This document shows positions 1 to 8,727 of a DNA stretch of 64,000 nucleotides, piece by piece (position 1 is the stretch's first letter; each line of letters begins with the position of its first letter). Source of the stretch: Mangrovibrevibacter kandeliae. GTDB taxonomy: Bacteria > Pseudomonadota > Alphaproteobacteria > Rhizobiales > Rhizobiaceae. The stretch lies in contig NZ_JANIFJ010000001.1 in assembly GCF_024519155.1 (NCBI RefSeq), positions 992,001 through 1,056,000 of the forward strand. Direction: 5' to 3'. A program made the translations under genes and the position numbers. Below the pieces are notes generated by a model. That model had not been told where the DNA came from and made no database searches. It saw only the letters and a list, made by a program, of their open reading frames with translations.

Positions 1-281
1 GCCTCCAGCTCCTTGGCGAGGCGTGAGCCGCCCTTGTCCTTCGGCGCAAGCGCGGTGAGGGCGCCGCCGGGCGCGAGGGCGCGCAGGGCGGCCGCCAGAA
101 CGCAGCGCCGCTCGATCGTGCCGTGCGGGGCAAGGAGGGTGATTGCCGCAAGGCTCGCCTCCGGCTGCGCGGCGAGATCGACCGCGCCCGGCATCAGGGG
201 CGAGAACTGCAGGGCGTCGGGCGGCAGGTCGACGAGATCGGCGGGCGGCACGCCGTAGAGGCCGTGGGGCAGGGAGGTCAT
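1..281 (-). CDS. class I SAM-dependent methyltransferase, RsmC-like (N-terminal part, cut by window edge)
   Basis: Translation from the ATG at 281 on the minus strand stays open to the window edge (93 codons). It opens MTSLPHGLYGVPPADL and reaches APKDKGGSRLAKELEA. The Ala/Pro-rich stretch followed by A-P-K-D-K-G-G-x-R-L resembles the first half of RsmC-type 16S rRNA guanine-N2 methyltransferases, where a KDKGG-like motif sits in the N-terminal domain. The catalytic NPPY-type motif would lie outside the window, so methyl transfer to rRNA is an inference from the family. It is divergent from the CAP-domain gene. I am fairly sure it is coding and less sure of the exact enzyme. Confidence 0.6.
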   Translation of the reverse strand, partial: MTSLPHGLYGVPPADLVDLPPDALQFSPLMPGAVDLAAQPEASLAAITLLAPHGTIERRCVLAAALRALAPGGALTALAPKDKGGSRLAKELE

Positions 282-462
282 GGCTCCCTCTATAGACGGG
301 CGGCCCATCGGCACAAGCAGCAGAGCCGATCGCCTCTGCATCGCCGAGGTGCCGTTTCAGCAGGCTGTTCCAGGGCAAGCGCTTGCCGCGCAGGCTCATC
401 CAGTGGTTGTCTGCGCGGTTTCCGGGACCACCTTCGTGCCTGACGATCGAAGGGAGGCCCGC

Positions 463-1449
463 ATGTCCATCGCCCGGCTCAGGCTCCGCCAGCCCGCTAG
501 AACCGACCTTCGACGCCTCGTTTTCGGCGCGTGGCTCGAAATCGCCTCCTCTTTGGCCGCCACCTCCGCCGGCGAGGCGCAGGATCTGGACGCGTGGCGC
601 CAGCAGGCGCTGGATTTGATGAACAAGGATCGCCAGTCGCAGGACCGCTCGGTGCTGACCCTCGGCGACGACCTCAATGCGGCGGCGCAGTCGCACGCCG
701 AGGACATGCTTGCACGCAACTACTACTCTCATACCTCGCCGGACGGCGACGACGTGCAGGATCGCTACAGGGATGCCGGCGGAAGCCGGTGGGAACTCGT
801 CGAGGAGAACATCGCGCGCTGCGCCGGATGCCGCCCGCCGATCACGCCCGAGACCCTCGAACGGCTGGAGACGGGCTGGATGAACAGTCCGCATCATCGG
901 GAGAACATCCTGCGTGAAGGGATCGCCCGCTTCGGGTACGGGATCGTGCTCGACCCGCAGCAGGGCCTCTACGCGGTGCAGACCTTCGCCGGCCCTGGCA
1001 CGCCTCGCGGTCCGCAGGACGAGGCGCCGACCATTCTGGCGCAGGACGACGTCGCGACACGCGCGGCGACGGTCATCAATCGCGCGCGCTCCGAAGAAGG
1101 CGTCGCAGCCGTCGAGGCGAACGCGGCGCTGGTCGCGGCGGCGCGGAGCCTGCTGCCGGATCCGGATGCGGACGATCCCTCGCTCGAATTCCAGCAGAGC
1201 CTCCTCGAGGCCATTCCGGCCGAGCAGCGCAGTCGCTGGCGTTCGGTCGGCGTCGTCTCCGCAGCCTGCGGCGGCTGCGGCACGGAGCCGACGCTGGCGG
1301 ATCTTCGAGCCTTTCGCCGACAGTGGATGAACGACCCGCAGTATCGCCAGCGGCTGCTGGACCCCGCGGTCACCGACGTCGGTTTCGCCCTTCAGGCGAA
1401 CGGGACGGGACGCAAGATCGCCGTGCTGGTGCTCGCTTCGGCGCGGTAG
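463..1449 (+). CDS. CAP-domain (SCP/YkwD-like) protein with a second, degenerate CAP repeat
   Basis: 328 aa from an ATG preceded by AGGGAGG at 451-457; a longer upstream reading frame lacks a good ribosome site. The N-terminus is basic then mildly hydrophobic and could be a weak export signal. The first CAP domain (about residues 45-190) shows the family landmarks: an AAAQSHAEDM helix, YYSHTSPDG, EENIA and WMNSPHHRENIL, then FGYGIV. The second half (about 215-328) repeats the layout in weaker form (VINRARSEEGV, QWMNDPQYRQRLL, DVGFAL) but has lost the ordered His/Glu residues. CAP proteins are usually secreted, and roles range from ligand binding to cell-wall association. The role here is unknown. 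Confidence 0.85.
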   Translation: MSIARLRLRQPARTDLRRLVFGAWLEIASSLAATSAGEAQDLDAWRQQALDLMNKDRQSQDRSVLTLGDDLNAAAQSHAEDMLARNYYSHTSPDGDDVQDRYRDAGGSRWELVEENIARCAGCRPPITPETLERLETGWMNSPHHRENILREGIARFGYGIVLDPQQGLYAVQTFAGPGTPRGPQDEAPTILAQDDVATRAATVINRARSEEGVAAVEANAALVAAARSLLPDPDADDPSLEFQQSLLEAIPAEQRSRWRSVGVVSAACGGCGTEPTLADLRAFRRQWMNDPQYRQRLLDPAVTDVGFALQANGTGRKIAVLVLASAR

Positions 1450-1531
1450 CACGGGACGAGCGGCCGCCGCCGCTCTCCTGCAGTGCATGCGGTCGGATCA
1501 GTTCCGCCCTGAAGGCCGACGCAGGGATGTC

Positions 1532-2299
1532 TCACAGCACCCCGAGCATGCCGCCGTCGACATACAGGATCTGGCCGTTGACGTAGTCGGACGCCGACGA
1601 GGAGAGGAAGACCGCTGCGCCGACGAGCTCGCGCGGCTCGCCCCATCGGCCCGCCGGAGTGCGGCCCTTCACCCAAGCGTTGAAGGTCTCGTTGGCGACC
1701 AGCGCCTCGTTCATCTCGGTCAGCATGTAGCCGGGGCCGATGGCGTTGATCTGCAGGCCGTCGGCGGCCCATTCCGCCGCCATGCCTTGGGTCAGGAGCT
1801 TGATGCCGCCCTTGGCGACGACGTAGGGCGTGACCGTCTTGCGTGCGGCCTGGCTCATCAGCGAGCCGATGTTGACGATCTTGCCGCGGCCGCGCGGCAC
1901 CATGCGCCGGGCCGCCTCGCGCCCGACGAGGAAGGCGCTGGTGAGGTTGGTCGAGATCACCCGGTTCCAGTCGGCGAGGGAGAACTCCAGCAGCGGCTGG
2001 CGATGCTGGATGCCGGCATTGTTGATACAGATGTCGACCTCGATGCCGGCGGCGTCGAAGCTCTGGAAGGCGGCGACGACGCCGGCCTCGTCGGTGACGT
2101 CGAAGGCCGCCTCGGTGACGTCGAACCCGCGCCCGCGGAGGGTCTCGGCGGCCTCTGCCAGCGTGGCCTCGTCGCGCCCGTTGACGATCAGGCGTGCGCC
2201 GGCCTCGGCAAGACCTTCGGCCATCGCGTGGCCAAGCCCGCGCGAGGAGCCGGTGACGAGAGCGGTGCGGCCAGTCAGGTCGAAGAGCGGGTTGGTCAT
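1532..2299 (-). CDS. SDR-family oxidoreductase, gluconate 5-dehydrogenase-like
   Basis: 255 aa from the ATG at 2299, which has GGAGG just upstream; the longer frame to 2536 has no such site. This is a classical short-chain dehydrogenase: cofactor motif TGSSRGLG (residues 13-20), NNAG, catalytic Ser in the IGSLMS stretch and Y-V-V-A-K. The length is normal. The overall pattern (LFDLTGRTALVTG near the start, INAIGPGYMLTEMN after the active site, DGGM at the end) is that of IdnO-type gluconate 5-dehydrogenases, which interconvert gluconate and 5-ketogluconate with NAD(P). Substrate is inferred. An idonate-type dehydrogenase lies 21 kb away (23097-24152), so the two could serve one pathway, but they are not linked in an operon. 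Confidence 0.85.
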   Translation of the reverse strand: MTNPLFDLTGRTALVTGSSRGLGHAMAEGLAEAGARLIVNGRDEATLAEAAETLRGRGFDVTEAAFDVTDEAGVVAAFQSFDAAGIEVDICINNAGIQHRQPLLEFSLADWNRVISTNLTSAFLVGREAARRMVPRGRGKIVNIGSLMSQAARKTVTPYVVAKGGIKLLTQGMAAEWAADGLQINAIGPGYMLTEMNEALVANETFNAWVKGRTPAGRWGEPRELVGAAVFLSSSASDYVNGQILYVDGGMLGVL

Positions 2300-2474
2300 G
2301 AGGTCCTCCGGTTCTTTGATCGACCCGGCGGGCCGACAGGATCCGGGAGGATTAGGCCGCGTCACGCGCAAATCCAAGGTCTGCGGGGACGAAGATGCGT
2401 CCACGCGTCCGCCGGGTTGACGCCTGACGCTACGGCAGGCTTCATGCGACCCGGACACTTGGGAGGGGTGGAAC

Positions 2475-2972
2475 ATGCGGTTGCGTCTGGTCGGTTGCTG
2501 GATGATGGGCCTCGCGCTCCTGTCGGGATGCACCACGACGGAGGAGGCCAGCCAGGCGATCCAGAGCCGCTGGATCGGTCAGCCGAGCGACGCCTTCTTC
2601 TCCGCCTATGGCCCGCCGGCGAGCGAGTTCGCGCTGAACGACGGCAGCACGCTCTACACCTGGCGGGGTGGCGACACCGAGCGACAGATCGCGGCGACCT
2701 ACCGCCCGATGACCAAGCAGGAGCGCAAGAGCGCGCGCTCGTCGCCTTAGACCGTGATCAACATCGGCACCTACGGCGAGACGGCGCCAGCCGATCCGGC
2801 GCGGCCGGGCCAGGTGCTGATGTCCCCATCGCGCGTCGAGCGGCTGGGCTGCGAGGCGCAGATCACCGTCAGTCCGCAGGGCATCATCAACGCCATCCGC
2901 ATGACGCGCGACAGCGACGGCGAGGGGCTGAGCCTCTCGCGGTGCGCGGAGGTATTCGGCGTCGCAAGCTGA
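2475..2972 (+). pseudogene. small lipoprotein gene interrupted by one in-frame TAG
   Basis: The first 91 codons start at ATG 2475 and encode a lipoprotein signal (MRLRLVGCWMMGLALLSGC, lipobox Cys at about residue 19). They are followed by a domain with QPSDAFFSAYGPP and TLYTWRGG. TAG at 2748-2750 ends this frame, but the same frame continues without another stop to 2972. The continuation encodes CEAQITVSPQGIINAI, then a D-x-D-G stretch and SRCAEVFG, which looks like the natural second half of the same protein. GC content and codon use do not change across the stop. I infer one ~165-residue lipoprotein inactivated or truncated by a nonsense change, or a sequencing error. Its function is not recognised. 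Confidence 0.65.
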
Positions 2973-2985
2973 TCGGCCGTCGCGC

Positions 2986-4326
2986 TCAGGCGGCCACGGG
3001 GACGATCCTGCGGTCCGGCAGCGCTTCCACGTAGGCGGCCATCTCCGCGCACCGCTTCAGCGTGCGCCAGTAGATGTCCTCCATTAGGATGTGCGCGAAC
3101 TCCCCGTTGCGTCCGATGCTGTAGAGGCCGTCGACGCCGGTCGAGCGTGCGAAGCTCTGCCGCGTCGGCTCGTAGTCGAGGCGATAGACAGGATAGGCGG
3201 TGGCCGTCTTCACGACACCGCCAGGGCCGAGGTAGCGCTCCCGCAGGGCCGGGAAGATCTGGCACAGTCCGTCGAGACACCGCGCCGCAAGCTCCTCCTC
3301 GGGCGCCGTCCAGGTGGCGTCGCCGATCTGGCAGCCGAGGTCGAAGGTGATGAGCGTCTTGCCGTCGGGTGCCAGCCACGGCATCGAGATCGGCGCTTCG
3401 GTGAGGCGGAAGAAGGGCTGGTCGCGATCGGGCACCCAGAGCATCGTGTCGGGCAGCAGGTTGCGACCGGCAAAGCGCAGGTTGACGAAGACCATCGGCC
3501 GGTAGCGGAAGCGGGCGAGATCCTCCAAGGCGCCGGTGCCCTCGACGAGCTTCGGCAGCACGTTGACCGGTGCCGTCGAGATCACCGCGGAGACGGCGAT
3601 GTCCTGGCCGTCGACGCGTACGGCGACGGCGCGCCCGGCGTCGGCAATGATCTTCTCGACCGGGGATTCCAAGCGGATGACGTCCTCGACCTGGCGCATG
3701 GTCGGGTCGAGCAGGCGCGCGATGCCGCCTTCGGGATAGACGTGCCAGACCGCCGCGCTCTCCGGCATCTCATGCGAATAGCCGTTGGAGACGGCCCGGC
3801 CGGTCACCTTTGACGCGGCCTTGAGATAGAGCGACTTGAAGACGCTCGGCCCCATCTTGGCGCCGACCGAAGGCGCCAGCATCTCGGCCGGCGCTCCGGA
3901 CCAGGCCTCGGCGAGCGGAATCGCGACCTCGTCGGCCAGCGCTTCGCCATAGGTGCGGCGGAACCAGTCGGCGGCATTCGCCACCGCCCCGTCCTTCAGC
4001 CGCGCCGCGGCGGCGCTCGCGAGGTAGCGGGGCGAGCGCATCAGTCCGAACGGGTAGCCGTAGGTCCGGCCGCCGATGCGCACGGATTCGCCGTAGTAGC
4101 CGACGGTGCGGCAGACATCCTCGGCGCCGAGCGCGCGAGCGAGGCGGTTGGTGACGAAGTGCGCGCCGACATCGTAGGTGAAGCCGTCCTTGTCCTTGAA
4201 GGACGACGCCATGCCGCCGACCGCCTTGCCGGCCTCGAAGACGATGACGGGAATGCCGCGGCGGCGAAGCTCGGCGGCGGCTGTCAGGCCGGCAATGCCG
4301 GCACCCAGAACGGCAACAGGACGCAT
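2986..4326 (-). CDS. FAD-dependent amine-oxidase/protoporphyrinogen-oxidase-like protein
   Basis: 446 aa from the ATG at 4326. The N-terminal Rossmann motif VAVLGAGIAGL is followed by an acidic residue (VIVFEAG) and GGMASSFKDKDGFTYDVGAH, the usual FAD-binding start of the amine oxidase superfamily. The C-terminus carries DGLYSIGRNGEF, which corresponds to the second FAD contact. Cytosolic; no signal or membrane segments. Members of this group include phytoene desaturase-like, UDP-galactopyranose-mutase-like and protoporphyrinogen-oxidase-like enzymes, and they oxidise or isomerise sugar- or isoprenoid-type substrates. The sequence alone does not decide among these. It converges on the broken lipoprotein gene with only 13 bp between. 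Confidence 0.75.
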   Translation of the reverse strand: MRPVAVLGAGIAGLTAAAELRRRGIPVIVFEAGKAVGGMASSFKDKDGFTYDVGAHFVTNRLARALGAEDVCRTVGYYGESVRIGGRTYGYPFGLMRSPRYLASAAAARLKDGAVANAADWFRRTYGEALADEVAIPLAEAWSGAPAEMLAPSVGAKMGPSVFKSLYLKAASKVTGRAVSNGYSHEMPESAAVWHVYPEGGIARLLDPTMRQVEDVIRLESPVEKIIADAGRAVAVRVDGQDIAVSAVISTAPVNVLPKLVEGTGALEDLARFRYRPMVFVNLRFAGRNLLPDTMLWVPDRDQPFFRLTEAPISMPWLAPDGKTLITFDLGCQIGDATWTAPEEELAARCLDGLCQIFPALRERYLGPGGVVKTATAYPVYRLDYEPTRQSFARSTGVDGLYSIGRNGEFAHILMEDIYWRTLKRCAEMAAYVEALPDRRIVPVAA

Positions 4327-4792
4327 GTGGGCCCTCCGCGGCAGGCGGCATGAACCGCCCCTCGCGGCTGCCGTCATCACGCGCAGCGCGTGTGCCGGAG
4401 GCGGACACTAAGCCGTGAAGAGTGTAGAATCAGTAAGCGCAACAGAGCAGATTGTCTGCACCTCGCTGGCGGTCGCTGCGCAACGGCGGACCCGATCCAG
4501 GCCTCCGCTTCGGCCTTCCCGATCGTGCGTCGCCATCCATCGGCGGGTGGCCGCGTCACCTGCGGCGCAGGTGCGCCGGGACCTTGGGAAGATCATCGCA
4601 CCGGCCTTGAGCCGTGATCCAGGCATCGGCTTTGCAGCGGCAGGGCATCAACGACGAACGTCTCGCCGGAGCGCTTCTTCCACCGCCGCAACATCGGAGA
4701 GGATATGCATGGATCCCGGCTCAGGCCGGGATGACGAGGCGAGAGCTGCGCCCGTCGTTCAGCCCGTCCTCGTTCAGCCCGCCCTCAGTCCC
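4327..4792. other. 466-bp stretch without a convincing gene
   Basis: Between the FAD enzyme start and the uvrD stop. Short frames exist on both strands but none has a family signature or a ribosome site. The only clear structure is the perfect hairpin at 4713-4732. The upstream part must hold the promoter of the FAD enzyme. Confidence 0.5.
4713..4732. repeat. perfect inverted repeat downstream of uvrD
   Basis: ATCCCGGC-TCAG-GCCGGGAT is an 8-bp perfect stem with a 4-base loop, embedded in a GGATCC...GGGATGACG context. This matches the type of short palindromic sequence scattered between genes in many alphaproteobacteria. It lies about 60 bp past the uvrD stop and could also act as a transcript end, though there is no T run. 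Confidence 0.6.
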
Positions 4793-7600
4793 TCACGCCG
4801 GCTCGACGAAGCTGTCGAGCACCCGCTTCTGGCCGGCCTTGTCGAAGTCGACGGTCAGCTTGTTGCCCTCGACATTGGCGACCGTTCCCGGTCCGAACTT
4901 CAGGTGCAGCACCCGGTCGCCCTCGGAAAAGCGGCTGGCCTCGGTCGCGACGGACTTCGCCACAAGTTCGCCGGCGATCTCGCGCGGGCCGCCCGCCCTG
5001 GCGGCGGAGTAGAGCCCGGCGCCCTTCTTCGGCGGCTGGTTGTGACCGCGTCCGGCGGAGCCCATGCGGCCGGCAAAACCTGGCGCATCGGCCGCCGCGC
5101 TCCGCGCTCCGCCAGATGCGCCGCCGCCCAAACCCGAACCGGCGGCATAGCGGTCGGCCTTCGCCTTCACCCCGTCCTCGTCGTAGCGCATCGAGCGGTC
5201 GCGGTGGCCGGAGCGGTCGCCATAGTTGCCGAGGCCGCCGGCGCCCGAACCCTGCGCCCTGCGCCAGCCCGGCGTGTTGTAGGACGAGGTCGAGAACGCG
5301 TTCTGGTCCCAGCGGCTGGCGCCGTAGCCGCCGAAGCCGGACGCGCCGTAGCCGCCATAGGACGTCGACGGCTCCACCACCTCGACATGCGCCTCCGGCA
5401 GTTCGTCGAGGAACCGCGACGGGATCGTCGACTGCCAAAGCCCGTGGATGCGCCGGTTGGAGACGAACCATATCTTCACCCGCTTCTTGCCGCGGGTGAT
5501 GCCGACATAGGCGAGCCGGCGCTCTTCCTCGAGGCCGGACCGGCCGCCTTCGTCGAGCGCCCGCTGGTGCGGGAACAGGCCTTCCTCCCAGCCGGGCAGG
5601 AACACCGTCTCGAACTCCAGTCCCTTGGCCGAGTGCAGCGTCATGATCGAGACCGCGTCGAGGTCCTCGTTCTGCTCGGCGTCCATGACGAGCGCGACGT
5701 GCTCCAGGAAGCCGCGCATCGACTCGTACTCCTCCATGGAGCGGATCAGCTCCTTGAGGTTGTCGAGCCGCCCCGGCGCCTCGGCCGAGCGGTCGTTCTG
5801 CCACATCTCGGTGTAGCCGGCTTCCTCCAGGATCGTCTCGGCGAGCTCGGTGTGGCGCACCGTCTCGGACAGCTCAGCCCAGCGACGGAAGCTCTCGGTC
5901 AGGCTCTTCAGCGTGGCGCGGACCTTCGGCTTCAACTCCTCGGTCTGCACCAGTTCGCCGGCCGCGGCGAGCAGCGGGATGCTCTTCAGGCGCGCATGGT
6001 CGTGCAGCAGCCGGACGGTCGCGTCGCCAAGCCCGCGCTTCGGCGTGTTGACGATCCGCTCGAAGGCGAGGTCGTCGGCCGGCTGCACCGTCGCGCGGAA
6101 ATAGGCGAGAGCGTCGCGGATCTCCATGCGCTCGTAGAAGCGCGGGCCGCCGATGACGCGATAGTTGAGGCCGAGCGTGACGAAGCGGTCCTCGAACTCG
6201 CGCATCTGGAACGAGGCGCGCACCAGGATCGCCATGTCGTTCAGCGCGTGACCCTGACGCTGGAGCTGCTCGATCGTCTCGCCGAGCGCCCGGGCCTCTT
6301 CCTCCGAATCCCAGGCGGCGTTGACCTCGACCTTGTCGTGTTCGGGCGAGGCATGGTCGGTGAAGAGCGTCTTGCCCAGCCGGTCCTCGTTGTGCGCGAT
6401 GAGGTGCGAGGCGGCGCCGAGGATGTGGGCGGTGGAGCGGTAGTTGCGCTCCAGCCGGATCACCGTCGCGCCCGGAAAGTCCTTCTCGAAGCGCAGGATG
6501 TTGTCGACCTCGGCGCCGCGCCAGCCATAGATCGACTGGTCGTCGTCGCCGACGCAGCAGACATTGACGGTGGCTGTGGGACGCGCTGGTCTGTCGCGCG
6601 ACCCCTCATCTCCTGCCGGGACCTCTCCCCGGCGGGGAGAAGAATGCGGCGTCGATGTCGCAGCCAAGTCGGTGCCGGGCTCCGTAGCTGGAAGGCTCGC
6701 GCCATTCTTCTCCCCGGCGGGGAGAAGGTGGCCCGAAGGGCTGGATGAGGGGGAAGCGGCGTTCCGCGCCGTCTCCGGCCGCTGCGCGAGCAGCCGCAGC
6801 CAAAGATACTGGGCGACGTTGGTGTCCTGATACTCGTCGACGAGGATGTAGCGGAAGCGCCGGTGATACTCGGCGAGCACGTCGGCATGGGCGCGGAAGA
6901 TCGCGATCGGATGCAGGAGAAGGTCGCCGAAGTCGCAGGCGTTGAGGCTGAGAAGACGGTCCTGATAGGCCTTGTAGAGCTCGCGCCCCTTGCCGTTGCC
7001 GAAGGCGCGCGCGTCGCCCTCCGGGATGTCCTTCGGCGTCAGGCCCTTGTTCTTCCAGCCGTCCAGCATGTTGGCGAAGGTACGGGCCGGCCAGCGCTTG
7101 TCGTCGAGGTTCTCGGCCTGGATCAGCTGCTTGATCAGCCGGATCTGGTCGTCGGTGTCGAGGATGGTGAAGTTGGTCTTGAGGCCCGCAAGCTCGGCGT
7201 GCCGCCGCAGCATCTTGACGCCGATCGAATGGAAGGTGCCGAGCCAGGGCATGCCCTCCACCTGCTCGCCGACGAGGAGGCCGATGCGCTGCTTCATCTC
7301 GCGCGCTGCCTTGTTGGTGAAGGTGACGGCGAGGATCTGCGAGGGATAGGCGCGGCCGGTGGCGAGGATGTGGGCGATGCGGGTGGTGAGCACGCGTGTC
7401 TTGCCGGTGCCGGCGCCGGCGAGAACCAGCACCGGCCCTTCCGTGGTCTCGACCGCGGCACGCTGCTCCGGATTGAGGCCGGCGAGGTAGTCCGGCGTGG
7501 CCGTCTGGGCGGCCTGGCCGCGCGCCGCCAGCGCCCTTGCGGCGATGCCGCCCGTGCGGGGAGCGGGCGCAGCGCCCGCGCGCTCATCGAAGTCGTTCAT
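4793..7600 (-). CDS. uvrD: UvrD/PcrA-type superfamily 1 DNA helicase
   Basis: 935 aa from the ATG at 7600. An ATP-dependent 3'-5' helicase acting in nucleotide excision and mismatch repair. Motifs seen: Walker A AGAGTGKT (61-68), motif Ia VTFTNKAAREM, motif II DEYQDTN (about 253-259), motif III GDDDQSIYGWRGA (about 349-361), motif IV RNYRS, motif V MTLHSAKGLEF and motif VI VGITRGKKR. Residues about 282-333, between motifs II and III, are encoded by a palindromic repeat (6603-6751) and have no counterpart in ordinary UvrD. After residue ~730 comes a Gly/Ser/Tyr-rich linker, then a conserved KFGPGTVANVEGNKLTVDF tail typical of alphaproteobacterial UvrD. No operon partner is evident. Confidence 0.95.
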   Translation of the reverse strand: MNDFDERAGAAPAPRTGGIAARALAARGQAAQTATPDYLAGLNPEQRAAVETTEGPVLVLAGAGTGKTRVLTTRIAHILATGRAYPSQILAVTFTNKAAREMKQRIGLLVGEQVEGMPWLGTFHSIGVKMLRRHAELAGLKTNFTILDTDDQIRLIKQLIQAENLDDKRWPARTFANMLDGWKNKGLTPKDIPEGDARAFGNGKGRELYKAYQDRLLSLNACDFGDLLLHPIAIFRAHADVLAEYHRRFRYILVDEYQDTNVAQYLWLRLLAQRPETARNAASPSSSPSGHLLPAGEKNGASLPATEPGTDLAATSTPHSSPRRGEVPAGDEGSRDRPARPTATVNVCCVGDDDQSIYGWRGAEVDNILRFEKDFPGATVIRLERNYRSTAHILGAASHLIAHNEDRLGKTLFTDHASPEHDKVEVNAAWDSEEEARALGETIEQLQRQGHALNDMAILVRASFQMREFEDRFVTLGLNYRVIGGPRFYERMEIRDALAYFRATVQPADDLAFERIVNTPKRGLGDATVRLLHDHARLKSIPLLAAAGELVQTEELKPKVRATLKSLTESFRRWAELSETVRHTELAETILEEAGYTEMWQNDRSAEAPGRLDNLKELIRSMEEYESMRGFLEHVALVMDAEQNEDLDAVSIMTLHSAKGLEFETVFLPGWEEGLFPHQRALDEGGRSGLEEERRLAYVGITRGKKRVKIWFVSNRRIHGLWQSTIPSRFLDELPEAHVEVVEPSTSYGGYGASGFGGYGASRWDQNAFSTSSYNTPGWRRAQGSGAGGLGNYGDRSGHRDRSMRYDEDGVKAKADRYAAGSGLGGGASGGARSAAADAPGFAGRMGSAGRGHNQPPKKGAGLYSAARAGGPREIAGELVAKSVATEASRFSEGDRVLHLKFGPGTVANVEGNKLTVDFDKAGQKRVLDSFVEPA
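6603..6751. repeat. palindromic repeat element translated in frame inside uvrD
   Basis: A 149-bp block is bounded by CCCCTCATC (6603-6611) and its inverse GATGAGGGG (6743-6751). Inside are two mirror-image copies of TCTCCCCGGCGGGGAGAAG (from 6624 and ending near 6726) around a ~55-bp centre. The right arm ends in the GAGAAGG / GTGGCCCGAAGGGC series seen in dispersed intergenic repeats of rhizobia. The uvrD frame runs through the whole element without a stop, adding about 50 residues rich in Ser, Pro, Gly and Arg. Confidence 0.8.
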
Positions 7601-7779
7601 GCCGCCTACTTAAGGGATTCCGCTGAGAACACTAGAGGAACGAGGTCCGGGGCGAAAGCGGGCAGGCGGCCTCTCCACAGCTCGCGCCGGCTCGACAGGG
7701 ATCATCGACGCGTCATCTTGTCGTGAGACGCGGCGTGCCCGAGCGCGACGCGGGAGGCATGGCACGACCGGAGGACCTG

Positions 7780-8661
7780 ATGCAGGACACGCCGAAGATC
7801 ACTCAGGCGATGATCGACGCCTATGACGAGTACACGCATCTGACGCTCGACCGGCGCGGCTTCATGGCGCGGCTCACCGGCCTTGCCGGCTCGGCAGCGG
7901 CGGCCGCCGCCATCGCTCCCGTGCTCGGGGCGAACCGGGCCAGGGCGGCGATCGTGGCGCCGGACGATGGGCGGGTGGGCTCCGTCTGGACGACCGTTCC
8001 GGGCGACACCGGCGAGATCAAGGCCTATCTCGCCGAGCCGGCGGCTGGGGCGAAGCCGTTTCCCGCGGTCGTCGTCATCCACGAGAATCGCGGCCTCAAC
8101 GCCCACATCCAGGACATCGCGCGTCGCCTCGCGCTCGAAGGCTTCCTGGCGCTCGCGCCGGACTTCCTGTCGCCTTCGGGCGGCACGCCCGATGACGAGG
8201 ATCAGGCGCGCGCGGCGATCGCCGCCCTCGATGGCGCTGCGACGACCCGCAACGCCGCGAAGGCGGTGGACTTCCTGACCGCACACAAGGACAGCAACGG
8301 CAATGTCGGCGCGATCGGGTTCTGCTGGGGGGGCGGGCTCGTCAATGACCTCGCCGTCTTCTCGCCGGGCCTGCAGGCCGGCGTCGCCTATTATGGCCGG
8401 CAACCCGACCCGGAGGACGTCCCGAAAATCCACGCGGCGATGATGCTGCACTATGGCGGGCTCGACCAGCGCATCAATGCTGGCATTCCGGCGTATCGCG
8501 AGGCGCTGGAGGGGGCCGGCGTCGAGCATCAGATCTTCGTCTACGAGGGCGCCAACCACGCCTTCAACAACGACACCTCCGAGGCACGCTACGACAAGGG
8601 CGCTGCCGATCTCGCCTGGCGCCGGACGGTGGAGTTCCTCAAGGCGAAGCTTGCGGGCTGA
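7780..8661 (+). CDS. dienelactone hydrolase family protein with twin-arginine-like leader
   Basis: 293 aa from the ATG at 7780, which has GGAGGA at 7770-7775; a GTG at 7723 and an ATG at 7759 are possible but less well placed. Alpha/beta hydrolase fold: HENRGLN oxyanion region (about 101-107), nucleophile Cys in G-F-C-W-G-G-G (C182), Asp in the GGLDQRI region and His in EGANHAF, the Cys-Asp-His triad of dienelactone hydrolases. Residues 25-55 (DRRGFMARLTGLAGS followed by an Ala run and ANRARA) look like a Tat signal, although about 24 residues precede the RR pair. The family hydrolyses lactones or esters; the actual substrate is unknown. It is divergent from uvrD. Confidence 0.85.
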   Translation: MQDTPKITQAMIDAYDEYTHLTLDRRGFMARLTGLAGSAAAAAAIAPVLGANRARAAIVAPDDGRVGSVWTTVPGDTGEIKAYLAEPAAGAKPFPAVVVIHENRGLNAHIQDIARRLALEGFLALAPDFLSPSGGTPDDEDQARAAIAALDGAATTRNAAKAVDFLTAHKDSNGNVGAIGFCWGGGLVNDLAVFSPGLQAGVAYYGRQPDPEDVPKIHAAMMLHYGGLDQRINAGIPAYREALEGAGVEHQIFVYEGANHAFNNDTSEARYDKGAADLAWRRTVEFLKAKLAG

Positions 8662-8690
8662 CCCGGCGCACCCGGCCCGCGCCGAACGGC

Positions 8691-8724
8691 GCCCGGGCCC
8701 GCGGTTGAAACCGGCGGGCCGGGC
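8691..8724. terminator. GC-rich hairpin between convergent genes
   Basis: GCCCGGGCCCGCGGTT (8691-8706) pairs with AACCGGCGGGCCGGGC (8709-8724), with one bulge on each side. It sits between the hydrolase stop at 8661 and the small-protein stop at 8728 on the opposite strand, so it is placed to serve both transcripts. No T run follows. Confidence 0.4.
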
Positions 8725-8727
8725 GGG

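Noticed and set aside
1487-3034. Long plus-strand frame across the SDR gene and lipoprotein
   Set aside because: Antisense to a clear short-chain dehydrogenase and lacks any domain.
4415-6748. Very long open frame on the plus strand opposite uvrD
   Set aside because: High GC leaves antisense frames open. The translation is rich in Arg/Ala/Gly with no domain, and the minus strand encodes a clear helicase.
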